The notes under the pieces are model-generated. The model worked only from the letters and a program-made list of their open reading frames with translations. It did not search any database and was not told the DNA's origin. From an uncultured Pseudomonadota bacterium (GTDB taxonomy: Bacteria; Pseudomonadota; Gammaproteobacteria; Steroidobacterales; Steroidobacteraceae), in NCBI GenBank assembly GCA_903879335.1, contig CAIRLC010000019.1:1-64000 (forward strand): a stretch of 64,000 bases of DNA, given 5' to 3'. This document shows, in pieces, positions 1 to 10,023 of the stretch; within the stretch, counting starts at the first letter, position 1, and each line of letters begins with the position of its first letter. Position numbers and translations under genes: made by a program.

Positions 1-84
1 AACAATCAGGCGACGCTGCACGATCTTGTCCGTCAACCCTTTTAACCAAGCGTCAAATTCCGGCAACGTACGGACGATGTACAT
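1..84 (-). CDS. N-terminal fragment of RelE/ParE (HigB-like) addiction-module toxin, truncated by window edge
   Basis: Minus-strand ATG at 82-84 reads MYIVRTLPEFDAWLKGLTDKIVQRRLIV, resembling the N-terminus of the phage Gp49-like/HigB killer-protein family; open to window edge. Confidence 0.6.
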   Translation of the reverse strand, partial: MYIVRTLPEFDAWLKGLTDKIVQRRLIV

Positions 85-94
85 GCTGGCAATT

Positions 95-110
95 GTAATC
101 GATCGATTAC
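95..110. promoter_or_regulatory. Perfect 16-bp palindrome GTAATCGATCGATTAC upstream of the truncated toxin gene; candidate TA operator
   Basis: Sequence is its own reverse complement; lies 10 bp upstream of the toxin ATG. Confidence 0.5.
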
Positions 111-197
111 CCTGCTCGCACTAAGGGACTTGCCAACTGACAAGAGGAGCTCACACGCCGAAGAGCGCAAGAAAAAAAGAAAATCTCATGGCGAAAT

Positions 198-273
<76 letters not shown>

Positions 274-386
274 GTATTCATTTACTGCGGTACTGACGGA
301 CGTCCATTCCGGCAGGGCGCGCATTATTCAGTTTATCGGCCCGAGACGCAAGCCTCGAGCAGATATAAAAACCTTCGGAGATGAAG

Positions 387-463
387 TGGGGTGGACGATG
401 GGGCTCGAACCCACGACGGCCGGAATCACAATCCGGGGCTCTACCAGCTGAGCTACGTCCACC
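387..463 (-). tRNA. tRNA-His(GTG)
   Basis: Reverse complement GGTGGACGTAGCTCAGC...TTGTGAT...CGTCCACCCCA; G-1:C73 pair and encoded CCA. Confidence 0.97.
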
Positions 464-509
464 ACAAAACCATCAACCATACCCATCGCCACTGACCTTA
501 ACGGCCAAG

Positions 510-586
510 TGGCGCGCCCGGCAGGATTCGAACCTGCGACCACCGGCTTAGAAGGCCGGTGCTCTATCCGGCTGAGCTACGGGCGC
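510..586 (-). tRNA. tRNA-Arg(TCT)
   Basis: Reverse complement GCGCCCGTAGCTCAGCCGGATAGAGCACCGGCCTTCTAAGCCGGTGGTCGCAGGTTCGAATCCTGCCGGGCGCGCCA. Confidence 0.97.
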
Positions 587-638
587 TCTCGCTCCCGACT
601 CTACCGACTAACCGGATCCCGGGATTACCCGTGATCGT

Positions 639-715
<77 letters not shown>

Positions 716-920
716 CCGACCCGGATCACGGGACGGGCAATACTACGGTTGAAGGAGCCTTTCGTCAAACCCGATGTCTCAAATTCACCTCATACAGCAA
801 TCTGTCTCCACCCACCGCGGATTGACTCATCCGCATGCGCCGCAAATCGCCTCCACCTATGCGGGTAAACACGGACTGAATAACGGAACTGCTGACCCCA
901 CGTTGGGATAGAGTGCAGTG

Positions 921-943
921 ACTACGTGAAAACGTAGTTTTTT
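921..943 (+). terminator. Terminator/attenuator-like hairpin ACTACGT-GAAA-ACGTAGT followed by a T-run
   Basis: 7-bp perfect stem, GAAA tetraloop, six consecutive T; 10 nt upstream of the ATG at 954. Confidence 0.6.
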
Positions 944-953
944 AGAGGCGCCT

Positions 954-1475
954 ATGGATCTCAGCAGCGAACAACGCATTTACGACAAGCTCCAGACCAT
1001 GGACACCGAGATCCATGAACTGAAGGCCGGCTATCTCTTACTCAGCAAGCGGTATAACGAAACACTGAATGTGTTGAAGCGCCTCACCACGACCACCTTA
1101 GAGGCCGCGATTCGAGCAGCGACAGCAGCGGAACGCGCGGCTGATGCCTGCCACAACGCAATGAACGCCGCCATAGCCGCCGCGGCAGCGCCGTTAGTCT
1201 CAGCATCCATCGCGGCGGCCGAGTCTGCTGGCCTGAGCGCGGTGGCCGCCTCGGAGGCCGCCGCAGCGGCCTCTGCAGCAGCGGCAGCAGCGGCTGAAGC
1301 GGCCGCCATTCAGGCCGAAGAAACTTCGCTGCAAGCGTCTGCGGAAGCCGCCAAGGCGACGCTCCGAGCAAATCAAGCGGCAGCCCGTGCGGCGACGATG
1401 GCCAATCAAGCAGCGACCGCGACGAATACCTTAAGGCGCCTCGCGGCTACGCAACAAAAACGAGACTCGGATTGA
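954..1475 (+). CDS. Alanine-rich helical/coiled-coil protein of unknown function
   Basis: 173-aa ORF with polar N-terminus (YDKLQTMDTEIHELKAGYLLLSKRYNETLNVLKRL) and Ala-rich C-terminus; AGAGG upstream of ATG. Confidence 0.65.
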   Translation: MDLSSEQRIYDKLQTMDTEIHELKAGYLLLSKRYNETLNVLKRLTTTTLEAAIRAATAAERAADACHNAMNAAIAAAAAPLVSASIAAAESAGLSAVAASEAAAAASAAAAAAAEAAAIQAEETSLQASAEAAKATLRANQAAARAATMANQAATATNTLRRLAATQQKRDSD

Positions 1476-1491
1476 CGGTCAGGAGCAGCCT

Positions 1492-2631
1492 TCAGCGCTG
1501 CTCGCTTAGACCGCCGGGTACGCCGTTCGGCGACAATAAGACCTGCCATAGATCGAGCTCACGCGCGCGAAACGACGCCGCTGAGGCAGACAACCAATAG
1601 CGCCACATGCGGCCGAATCGCTCGCCGTAGCGAGCGGCCAAAGCCGGCCAGGCGCGTTCGAAATTAGCCAGCCAAGCCATCAAGGTGCGGTCATAGTCGG
1701 GCCCAAATGCGTGCCAATCCTCGACCACAAATCGAGTCTCGAAGGCTGCCGCCAACTGCGCCCTCGAGGGCACGTAAGAGTTCGGAAAAATATACCGCTC
1801 AATCCATGGATCGTTACTGGCTCGCGGGCATCGCGCACCGATCGTGTGCAAGAGAAACAATCCGTCCGGCGCCAGCAGTCGGCGGACGACGTCAAAGTAT
1901 TGCCCGTAATTCGAAACCCCCACATGCTCGAACATTCCGAGCGAATAAATTCGATCGAACTGACCGTTTAAGGCTCGGTAGTCCTGCAGCCGCACATCAA
2001 AATCAACGCCCTGCGCTTGCTGATGACAGCATTCCAGCTGGTGCTGAGAAATGGTGATCCCGGTGATACTGACGCCGTAGCGTTGCGCCAAGTAGCGGCC
2101 GGCGCCACCCCAACCGCAGCCGATGTCGAGCACCCGCATACCTGGCTGCAATCCGAGCTTGCGTGCGACGAGATCCAGTTTGGCTTCTTGCGCCTCGGCC
2201 AAAGTGCCCGCCTTCGCCCAATAGCCACAGGTATAAATCAGGCGAGGATCCAGCATGGCTTGGTACACATCGTCACCGACGTCGTAGTGCACTTGTCCGA
2301 CATGAAATGCCCGACTGACTGTTTGCCTATTCATCAACCACGATTTCAGCGCCAACCAGTGTTCCGGGATCCGAGACAGGCGCGTATCGATCTGGCTGCG
2401 CAGTGCTCGATACAGCAATTGGTCTAGACGCGTCGCATCCCAGTCCCCGTCCATGTAGCTTTCGCCCACCGCCAGCGATCCTCCGCGAAGGATGCGGCCA
2501 TAGAGACGCGGATGGTGGACCTCAAGATCCCACGGCCGACCGCCATTGATTTCGATGCCGGCATCGCGCAGCCACTGCCGCACCATCTGGTCTGCCGGCG
2601 CGAGCAACCGCGTCAAAGGCACTGTACTCAT
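1492..2631 (-). CDS. cfa: Cyclopropane-fatty-acyl-phospholipid synthase family methyltransferase
   Basis: SAM motif VLDIGCGWGGAGRYLAQ; HYDVGDDVYQAMLDPRLIYTCGYW; ATG 2631 preceded by GGAGGGG; the longer ORF start at 2745 is less likely. Confidence 0.93.
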   Translation of the reverse strand: MSTVPLTRLLAPADQMVRQWLRDAGIEINGGRPWDLEVHHPRLYGRILRGGSLAVGESYMDGDWDATRLDQLLYRALRSQIDTRLSRIPEHWLALKSWLMNRQTVSRAFHVGQVHYDVGDDVYQAMLDPRLIYTCGYWAKAGTLAEAQEAKLDLVARKLGLQPGMRVLDIGCGWGGAGRYLAQRYGVSITGITISQHQLECCHQQAQGVDFDVRLQDYRALNGQFDRIYSLGMFEHVGVSNYGQYFDVVRRLLAPDGLFLLHTIGARCPRASNDPWIERYIFPNSYVPSRAQLAAAFETRFVVEDWHAFGPDYDRTLMAWLANFERAWPALAARYGERFGRMWRYWLSASAASFRARELDLWQVLLSPNGVPGGLSEQR

Positions 2632-2728
2632 CGCCCCTCCTTGGGCCGGATCAGCAACCCTAAGACTGCGGATCGGTGACATCTGCATCCATGGACCCGA
2701 GTCGGGCTCACACGAGAATGGTTGATCT

Positions 2729-3334
2729 TCACGATAACGACACACCGGCGGGACGACGAATCGTCAGAAAATGTTCCGGCGCCTCGCAACGCGCGCAACG
2801 CACACCATCGGGAAGTGCTGCAAAACTGAGATCGACCAGCCGTCGAATGAACGTCGGGACGGGAGCAGTGGGTCGCAAGTTGGCACACCACTCACAGGCT
2901 TGGCCCGACTGATCGTGCTCGACGCAAGCGCCACCCGAACAGAGCAGAAAGGCGAGCGATCGCGGCGCGAATTCCGCATAGCGACGACAGGGTCGATCAC
3001 GGGTCAAACAACTCCAAACGGCGCAATTCGAGACACCCAGAAGACGAACGTCTAGGATGAGAGAACTCGACGCGAATGTTGAAGTATGACCGTTGCCATC
3101 CCGCGCTTGGGATTCACCCGCACCCAGACGGACCATCTCCAATCCATGCGGCTGGATAAAACGCACCAACGTGCCACCACAGACGCCCGAATAGGACACT
3201 TCAACCAGTTCGCGACTGACTTTTCGATCAAGCGTCAGCCGTGCGGATTCCTGCCCATCGGCATCCAGGTCCGGTAATTTTTCAAGCACGGCACCGTGCG
3301 ACACCACCGTCCATATGAACAGACCTTTCATCAT
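2729..3334 (-). CDS. Hypothetical cysteine-rich protein
   Basis: 201-aa ORF with strong GGAGGGG RBS before ATG; C-terminal CxxC pairs (CEWC, CARC). Confidence 0.5.
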   Translation of the reverse strand: MMKGLFIWTVVSHGAVLEKLPDLDADGQESARLTLDRKVSRELVEVSYSGVCGGTLVRFIQPHGLEMVRLGAGESQARDGNGHTSTFASSSLILDVRLLGVSNCAVWSCLTRDRPCRRYAEFAPRSLAFLLCSGGACVEHDQSGQACEWCANLRPTAPVPTFIRRLVDLSFAALPDGVRCARCEAPEHFLTIRRPAGVSLS

Positions 3335-3890
3335 GACCCCTCCAGCACATTGCCCGTCGCTTTGTCCGCGGGATCAATCGGCAGCAGGTCATGATGCGGC
3401 GATGGCCGATTCACCCGGATTAGCCGCTCTCCCCGCTCGCGTCCATGCCAGCGGGGAGAACTTTCCTGCGAGTGGCGGCGAGACATGCGTCGACCACTGT
3501 GACGTGATCGATGACTGTCTACCGTTCCCCGCAGCTACCTTTTCCACGGCGATCCGTGCTGTGGAAACGATCGCTAATTCCTAGATGCTCCGTTCTAGCC
3601 ATGTCGAAAACCTGCTCGACACGATCCAAAGCCTGATTTTTAGGTCCGTAGGATTTTCAAATCAGACTGTGAATGAACCGTAGCGAGGTTCTGCGATTTT
3701 CCGTTAGGAAAAACAACGTCGGCTCTAGCAGTTTTTTGACGTTTGTCGCCGCAAACACGCAAAGCGCGCAAACGAACCAATTAATTCGGCAATTACCTAG
3801 CAGAATTGGATAAATCTTATTTCTTTCGACCTAAAAAAGAGCGCAACCTCGATTTGCCGATCAGATTAGAAATCCTGTGAATAAGAAGAC

Positions 3891-4820
3891 ATGGACGTAA
3901 AACTAAAAATCCTATGGCTCCAAGAGGAATCGCGTCGAGATCTGCGAGCCTCCGTGGATTCTTTAGTTGAATGCTGCACGGTGGTGGAGACGAGTCCGAC
4001 CTATGTTTGGATTGATCTTGAGGATGCCCCGGCACCATTCGATTTGATCCTCTGCTGCATCGAGCGACCAACGGTGTTCAACCGATGGCTCATTGCTCGG
4101 CTTCGATACGTCGCGCCAGCAGTCCCTATCATGCTGGTGACTTCCACAGCGTCTATTGAGCTGGCGGTGTGGGCCCTCAGAAGCGGTTTACAAGACATGT
4201 TGACGCTACCTCTGGCGACGACCGATGTGGTCACGGCGTTATCCCGAGTGGCCGCAATCAGCAGTCGACCTACGGAACTCGTCCCCGTAGCGTCGGGGCG
4301 TGCGACCTTGCCGACCTCAGGTTCGTCGAACCCGTTGTTGTCGACCCAAGCCGCTCGCACCACCCGCCGGGACCGGCTCGTGGCGGTCAAGAATCGATTC
4401 GACGCCGATCCCTCCCAAGATCTATCCGAACACACGGGCGCTGGCATCTGTCACGTCTCCACGGGATGCTTTTCCAGAAGCTTCAAGCAAGAATTCGGAG
4501 AGAGCTTTAATGCCTACAAGACCGGCTACCGCATCGAGCGAGCCAAGGAACTGTTGGCCGTCCCCAGTATTTCGATCGCCGACGTGGCCAGTCTGGTCGG
4601 ATTCACGGATCCATCCTATTTCTCACGTGCCTTTCGCGAGGCGGTCGGCTCGACGCCGTCAGAATTCAGAAGTCGCTGCGCACGATTAGAACGACCGGCG
4701 TCACGGCCCTCGACTTCGGAGGCTGCGGGCGCGATCCCATCGACGGCAGACGCCGCTAAAAGGTGTGTGGCCGTCGATCATTTGATTGGTGGTTGCCAGG
4801 GTCCAGGACGGACCGCATGA
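3891..4820 (+). CDS. AraC-family transcriptional regulator with receiver-like N-terminal domain
   Basis: C-terminal RIERAKELLAVPSISIADVASLVGFTDPSYFSRAFREAVGSTPSEFR is a classical AraC HTH; N-terminus has receiver-like periodicity. Confidence 0.85.
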   Translation: MDVKLKILWLQEESRRDLRASVDSLVECCTVVETSPTYVWIDLEDAPAPFDLILCCIERPTVFNRWLIARLRYVAPAVPIMLVTSTASIELAVWALRSGLQDMLTLPLATTDVVTALSRVAAISSRPTELVPVASGRATLPTSGSSNPLLSTQAARTTRRDRLVAVKNRFDADPSQDLSEHTGAGICHVSTGCFSRSFKQEFGESFNAYKTGYRIERAKELLAVPSISIADVASLVGFTDPSYFSRAFREAVGSTPSEFRSRCARLERPASRPSTSEAAGAIPSTADAAKRCVAVDHLIGGCQGPGRTA

Positions 4821-4847
4821 GCTTGGTATTTATTCAAGGAGAGAATC

Positions 4848-5351
4848 ATGGTCACCCTTCAAGTTGTGGTTGCAGAAGCGTCTAACGCTCGCTTTTTCCG
4901 ATCGGGGACTCGACCTCAATCGCTGGTCATGACGGAAACCATCGCCTCGCCGAAAGCGCGCGGCCATGAGCAAGACCTGGTCGCGTCTCGACCCGGGCGT
5001 GTCGTGAATCGAGCGCTTGGACACACCGTGTCTTTAGGAGGACGCCATTCAGCCCGTGACATTGAGCTTGATCGATTCGCACGACAGATTGCCCGACGGA
5101 TCGGCGCGATAGGCACCGAGTCGCCAGGACATGCTCTAGTCCTGATCGCGGGGAGTCGGCTGATGGGTCTAATCTCTAAGCATTTGTCCGTGGCATCCTC
5201 AAAACGACTGGTCGCGACCTTGGCCAAAGACCTCTTTCAGATTGAGCGATCGGCTTTAGAAGCAAAAGTCGCGAACCTCGTGAAAGGCGTGCCTCAGCGC
5301 GCGCCACGCGTAGACGTGGGTCGGACTAGCGAGGCCATCCGCCGGCGCTGA
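4848..5351 (+). CDS. Host attachment protein family (Host_attach-like)
   Basis: VVAEASNARFF...; ALVLIAGSRLMGLISKHLSVASSKRLVATLAKDLFQIE resembles the C-terminal core of the family. Confidence 0.65.
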   Translation: MVTLQVVVAEASNARFFRSGTRPQSLVMTETIASPKARGHEQDLVASRPGRVVNRALGHTVSLGGRHSARDIELDRFARQIARRIGAIGTESPGHALVLIAGSRLMGLISKHLSVASSKRLVATLAKDLFQIERSALEAKVANLVKGVPQRAPRVDVGRTSEAIRRR

Positions 5352-5457
5352 TCGAAGCAGCGACCCCTGGATGCCGACACGGCCGGAAATGTACCGATCG
5401 CGTTGGTCATGAGAGAATACCTAGATTCAATAAATCGTCGACTTCTAGGGGACTTTC

Positions 5458-6324
5458 ATGACTGCGACGCTGATTGACGGCAAGGCCATTTCGAAGCAAC
5501 TGAAGGCTGAGGTACGCGCGGATGTTGAGGCGCTCGTGGCGTCCGGCGGCCGCCGCCCGGGACTGGCCGTCGTGATCGTCGGCGATGACCCTGCCTCGCA
5601 CATCTACGTCAAGAACAAGCGTCTCGGCTGTGAGGAAACAGGCGTCTACTCGGTCTCGCATGATCTTCCGGCGTCGACCTCCGAAGCGGATTTGCTCGCC
5701 CTTATCGATCAACTGAATGCCAACCCGCTGATTGACGGCATTCTCGTTCAGTCACCGCAGCCCAAACACATCGATGCCAACAAGGTGATTGAGCGTATCG
5801 ATCCGTCCAAAGACGTCGATGGGTTCCATCCCTATAACGTTGGCCGCCTCGCCACCCGGCAGCCACTGTTGCGCCCATGCACGCCTTACGGGGTCATGAT
5901 CATGCTGCAGAAGGCAGGAATCGACGTCGCGGGCAAAGATGCGGTCGTCGTCGGCCAATCCAACATTGTGGGTCGTCCGATGGCGCTCGAACTGCTCATG
6001 GCGGGCGCAACCATCACGGTGTGCCACTCCAAGACACGCGATCTGCAAGCGGAGGTCGGCCGCGCCGAGATCTTGGTCGTCGGCACCGGCAAGCCGGAAA
6101 TGATTCCTGGCGCTTGGGTCCGCGAAGGTGCGGTCGTCATCGACGTCGGCATCAACCGCCTCCCCTCCGGCAAAATCGTCGGCGACGTTGAATTTGCCGG
6201 GGCCGCCGCCCGCGCATCCGCCATCACCCCCGTGCCCGGTGGCGTCGGGCCCATGACCATCGCGACGCTCATGCGCAACACCCTCGAGAGCGCCTTGCTC
6301 CGTCAAGGTCGGGCGGTCCGCTGA
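5458..6324 (+). CDS. folD: Bifunctional methylenetetrahydrofolate dehydrogenase/cyclohydrolase
   Basis: [69 protein letters not shown]. Confidence 0.98.
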   Translation: MTATLIDGKAISKQLKAEVRADVEALVASGGRRPGLAVVIVGDDPASHIYVKNKRLGCEETGVYSVSHDLPASTSEADLLALIDQLNANPLIDGILVQSPQPKHIDANKVIERIDPSKDVDGFHPYNVGRLATRQPLLRPCTPYGVMIMLQKAGIDVAGKDAVVVGQSNIVGRPMALELLMAGATITVCHSKTRDLQAEVGRAEILVVGTGKPEMIPGAWVREGAVVIDVGINRLPSGKIVGDVEFAGAAARASAITPVPGGVGPMTIATLMRNTLESALLRQGRAVR

Positions 6325-7109
6325 TGCGAGGTCCAGGCGCTCGCCTCATGGCGGCGGCCAGTTTGACCGTGTGCGCCGCGGCAGCTGTCGCCGGCGGCCA
6401 CATGGTTTACATCCCACAGTTCTACGTCATCCCGGGCCAGAAGCCGACTCTGGATGAAGTGTGTGTCATGGCAGACGTGAGCGTGGGTGCTAAAACGCGC
6501 AGCCAAAACGGCGATGTGATGGAAGTCACCGCGCTCAATGGCCGTTCACCGATGTGTCGCGACAAAGACAAGTCGATCTTGGCCCATGTGCTGCTCACAC
6601 CGGCCAGCGACTTCAACTCTTCACTGAAGATCGGCTTGCCGCCAGGCTTTCGCGAACTCCCGATCAATGATCGGCAACGATTCAACGGCGAACGTTTTGA
6701 GGCGGAGGATGCCCGACGCCACATGCACGTCTGGATTAAGAGTTGGCGCCGCGACAAGTCGGCGAATTTCAACACGTGGATCCAGCGTGAGCGCGGCACG
6801 CAGGTGGATGGCAACGAGCGCACCCAATCTCGGACGGAGACTTTCGACCTGGATGGGATCGAAGGTCGTCGCTGGGACCTCATGGATGGTCCCGCCAAGG
6901 GCATGTTCGCTAAGCGCCAAGCCTGGGTCGTGACCTACCTGAAGGGCGAGAAGGAACTGGTCCGCATCGAAGTTGCGGTACACGCCGAGGACCTGGAAAA
7001 GTATCGGGAGGAGATCACCGCCATCGCCGAGCACATGGAAGGCTTACGGGCGGACGGAACACCGGGCGATGCGACAGGGCAAAATCCGGTGGGTTCGCCG
7101 GCGTCCTGA
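6324..7109 (+). CDS. Putative exported protein of unknown function
   Basis: 261-aa ORF, TGATG coupling to folD, N-terminal hydrophobic segment. Confidence 0.75.
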   Translation: MRGPGARLMAAASLTVCAAAAVAGGHMVYIPQFYVIPGQKPTLDEVCVMADVSVGAKTRSQNGDVMEVTALNGRSPMCRDKDKSILAHVLLTPASDFNSSLKIGLPPGFRELPINDRQRFNGERFEAEDARRHMHVWIKSWRRDKSANFNTWIQRERGTQVDGNERTQSRTETFDLDGIEGRRWDLMDGPAKGMFAKRQAWVVTYLKGEKELVRIEVAVHAEDLEKYREEITAIAEHMEGLRADGTPGDATGQNPVGSPAS

Positions 7110-7161
7110 TCAAGCCCAGAGCGCGCGAGCGCCCTCGGCCTCCCGACCGTCTCGGCCAGCC

Positions 7162-8565
7162 TCAGCGATACCGCCAGGTTGTGCCCTTGGGCCCGTCCTC
7201 CAAGATCACATCGCGCGCGAGCAATTCATCGCGAATGCGATCGGATTCCGCAAAGTTCTTCGCGACGCGCGCCGCCTTGCGGGCCGCGACCAACGCATCG
7301 ATCTCGGCGGCCGCCGGATCCTCAGCGGGCGTATCGATCGACTGGCCCGGTCGGGCCTTCAACCACACGTCCGCATCGATCGTGAGAATGCCCAACACCT
7401 GCCCGAGGGCGATGAGTTCGCCCGCCAGCGCGGCGGCGGCATCCGTGTGACCTGCCGCCTTGGCGACATTCAAATCGCGCGCCAACGCCAACAACACGGC
7501 CAAGGCCTCCGGTGTGTTGAAATCATCGTTCATCGCCTCGGCAAACCGGGCCGTGGCTGCCGACGTCACGCCTGCCACCGGTGTAACCTCGCGTAGCGCG
7601 GTATAGATCCGCTCCAGTGCGCCGTCAGCCTGTTTGAGGTTGTCATCCGAATAGTTGATCGGCCCGCGGTAGTGGCTGCCGAGCACGAACATCCGCATCA
7701 CTTCCGGACGCAGCGTCTTCAGCACCTCACGGACAGTAAAGAAGTTGCCGAGTGACTTTGACATCTTCTCGGCATTCACGTTCACGAAGCCGTTATGCAT
7801 CCAGGTGTTCACGAACTTTGAGCCACAGGCCGCGCAGGTCTGTGCAATCTCGTTCTCGTGATGCGGGAATTTCAAATCCATGCCGCCGCCATGGATGTCG
7901 AAATGCTCACCGAGCAAGGACACCGACATCGCGGAGCACTCAATGTGCCAGCCCGGTCGACCGTCACCCCATGGCGAGGGCCACGCCGGCTCACCAGGCT
8001 TCGCCCTCTTCCAGAGCACAAAATCCAGCGGATCTCGCTTCGCCTCGTTGACCTCGACTCGCGCGCCAGCGCGCAAATCAGCCAAACGCTTGCCGGATAA
8101 CTGACCATAGCCCTCAAATTTAGCGACCGCGTACAGCACGTCACCGTCCCGGGCCACGTAGGCGTAACCGTTCTCGATGAGACGCTCGACCATCGCCACG
8201 ATGGCGCCGACATACTCGGTCGCACGCGGTTCATGCTCCGGCGATTCCACGCCCAGCGCCCGGCAATCTTCATGCATGGCGTTGATAAATCGCTCGGTCA
8301 GCGCGTGCATCGGCTCGCCATTCTCATTGGCGCGCTGAATGATCTTGTCATCGATATCGGTGATGTTACGCACGTGCGTCACCCGATAGCCGGCATAACG
8401 CAGATAACGGCGTACGGCATCAAACACCACCAGTGAGCGCGCATGGCCCACATGGCAGTAGTCATAGACCGTCATGCCGCAGACATACATCCGGACGTGT
8501 CGTGGCTCGATCGTGACGAGCGGCTCTTTGCGACCGGTGAGTGAGTTCTGAATCTGAATCGTCAC
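7162..8565 (-). CDS. cysS: Cysteinyl-tRNA synthetase
   Basis: [48 protein letters not shown]. Confidence 0.98.
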   Translation of the reverse strand: MTIQIQNSLTGRKEPLVTIEPRHVRMYVCGMTVYDYCHVGHARSLVVFDAVRRYLRYAGYRVTHVRNITDIDDKIIQRANENGEPMHALTERFINAMHEDCRALGVESPEHEPRATEYVGAIVAMVERLIENGYAYVARDGDVLYAVAKFEGYGQLSGKRLADLRAGARVEVNEAKRDPLDFVLWKRAKPGEPAWPSPWGDGRPGWHIECSAMSVSLLGEHFDIHGGGMDLKFPHHENEIAQTCAACGSKFVNTWMHNGFVNVNAEKMSKSLGNFFTVREVLKTLRPEVMRMFVLGSHYRGPINYSDDNLKQADGALERIYTALREVTPVAGVTSAATARFAEAMNDDFNTPEALAVLLALARDLNVAKAAGHTDAAAALAGELIALGQVLGILTIDADVWLKARPGQSIDTPAEDPAAAEIDALVAARKAARVAKNFAESDRIRDELLARDVILEDGPKGTTWRYR

Positions 8566-8566
8566 G

Positions 8567-9976
8567 TCAATGTCCTTGTTGGCGAGCCGCAGTCAGGGCT
8601 CGAGCGGCCGCAAGGCGGGCGCGCAGTGTGGTCGGGGCTAAGAGCGCCAGCACGGGACGCAGCTCAGGCCCCTCCAGCGTTCCCGTCAGAGCCAGTCGCA
8701 GCGGCTGAAACAGCACTTTACCCTTGGCTCCCGTCGCCTTGGCCGCCTCAATCAGGCGGTCGTAGTCCGCGCTCTCAAGCGCGAGCAACGCGTCCCAGTA
8801 CGCAAGACCCGGTGCCGCCATGATCGCCGCCGCCGCCTCATCCGGCGCCGGCAATTCGCCATAGAGTCGGTCACACCAGGTCTGCGCATCGGCAATCAAC
8901 AGCACGTTTTTGCGTACGGCCGCGACCGTATCGGCTTCGCGACCCACCGGTGTCCGGCCGGTAACCCACGGGATTAGGGCCTCGTCCGGGGTGCGGGCAA
9001 GCGCTTCGTGCTGCCAGTAATTGAGTTGATGATCATCCACATGGGCCGGCGCATGACCAAGCGCCGTCACGTGGAATTGCCCCGGCATATCGGCAACGGC
9101 GTGATAGCCATCCGCCGCCCCTGAATGGCCTAAGCGCAGCAACAAATTAGCCACGGCCGCTGGCAAATAACCGCGGTCGCGCAGTCCGCGCACGCTCATG
9201 GCGCCATCGCGCTTCGACAGCGGCGCGTTATTCGGTCCGATCAACAACGGCAAGTGCCCATAGTCCGGCGGCGTCAGACCCAGCGCTTCGATCAACGCGC
9301 GCTGGCGCGGCGTGTTCGCGACATGGTCCTCGCCGCGCAACACCAGCGTAATCCCCATCTCCGCGTCATCGATGGCGTTCGAGGACAAGAAGGACGCCGT
9401 GCCATCGGCGCGACGGATGACGAAGTCGCCAAGGTCATCCGCCCTAAAGCTCTGCGGTCCGCGCACGAGATCGACCCACTGCAGACGCGCGCCGCGCGGC
9501 ATGCGAAACCGCAGCGAGGGCTGACGACCCTCGGCGATCAGCCGGGCCCGCCCGGCCTCATCCAGCGCCGCGCATCGACCCGAATAGCGCGGTGCCCGCT
9601 TTTGGCGTAACGCCAACTGCCGCTCCGCCTCCAGTTCACGCTCAGTGCAATAGCACGCGTAAGCGTGACCCGAAGCTTCCAAGCGCGCAAAGGCCGCTGC
9701 ATGACGGTCGGCACGTTCGGTCTGCCGATAAGGCCCTGTGCCGTCGTCACGACCGGGACCACCGTCCCAGTCGATGCCCAGCCAGCGCAGATCGTCGATC
9801 AGTTCGGCAACCTTGGCGTCATCGGAACGTTCCCGGTCGGTATCCTCGATCCTGAGCACAAAACGCCCACCGCGATGCCGGGCGTAGAGCCAAGCATAGA
9901 GGGCGGTTCTCAGGTTCCCAAGATGCAAGGACCCGGTGGGGCTGGGAGCAAAGCGTGAAGCAATCAGATTGGTCAT
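8567..9976 (-). CDS. gltX: Glutamyl-tRNA synthetase
   Basis: [40 protein letters not shown]. Confidence 0.95.
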   Translation of the reverse strand: MTNLIASRFAPSPTGSLHLGNLRTALYAWLYARHRGGRFVLRIEDTDRERSDDAKVAELIDDLRWLGIDWDGGPGRDDGTGPYRQTERADRHAAAFARLEASGHAYACYCTERELEAERQLALRQKRAPRYSGRCAALDEAGRARLIAEGRQPSLRFRMPRGARLQWVDLVRGPQSFRADDLGDFVIRRADGTASFLSSNAIDDAEMGITLVLRGEDHVANTPRQRALIEALGLTPPDYGHLPLLIGPNNAPLSKRDGAMSVRGLRDRGYLPAAVANLLLRLGHSGAADGYHAVADMPGQFHVTALGHAPAHVDDHQLNYWQHEALARTPDEALIPWVTGRTPVGREADTVAAVRKNVLLIADAQTWCDRLYGELPAPDEAAAAIMAAPGLAYWDALLALESADYDRLIEAAKATGAKGKVLFQPLRLALTGTLEGPELRPVLALLAPTTLRARLAAARALTAARQQGH

Positions 9977-10023
9977 GAGCCAGAGTATAATGCGCCCTCC
10001 ACCTCTACACGCGGTTGCAACCC

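Noticed and set aside
1031-1409. Three minus-strand ORFs opposite the Ala-rich gene
   Set aside because: Shadow frames of GCN repeats; the plus-strand frame has RBS and non-repetitive N-terminus
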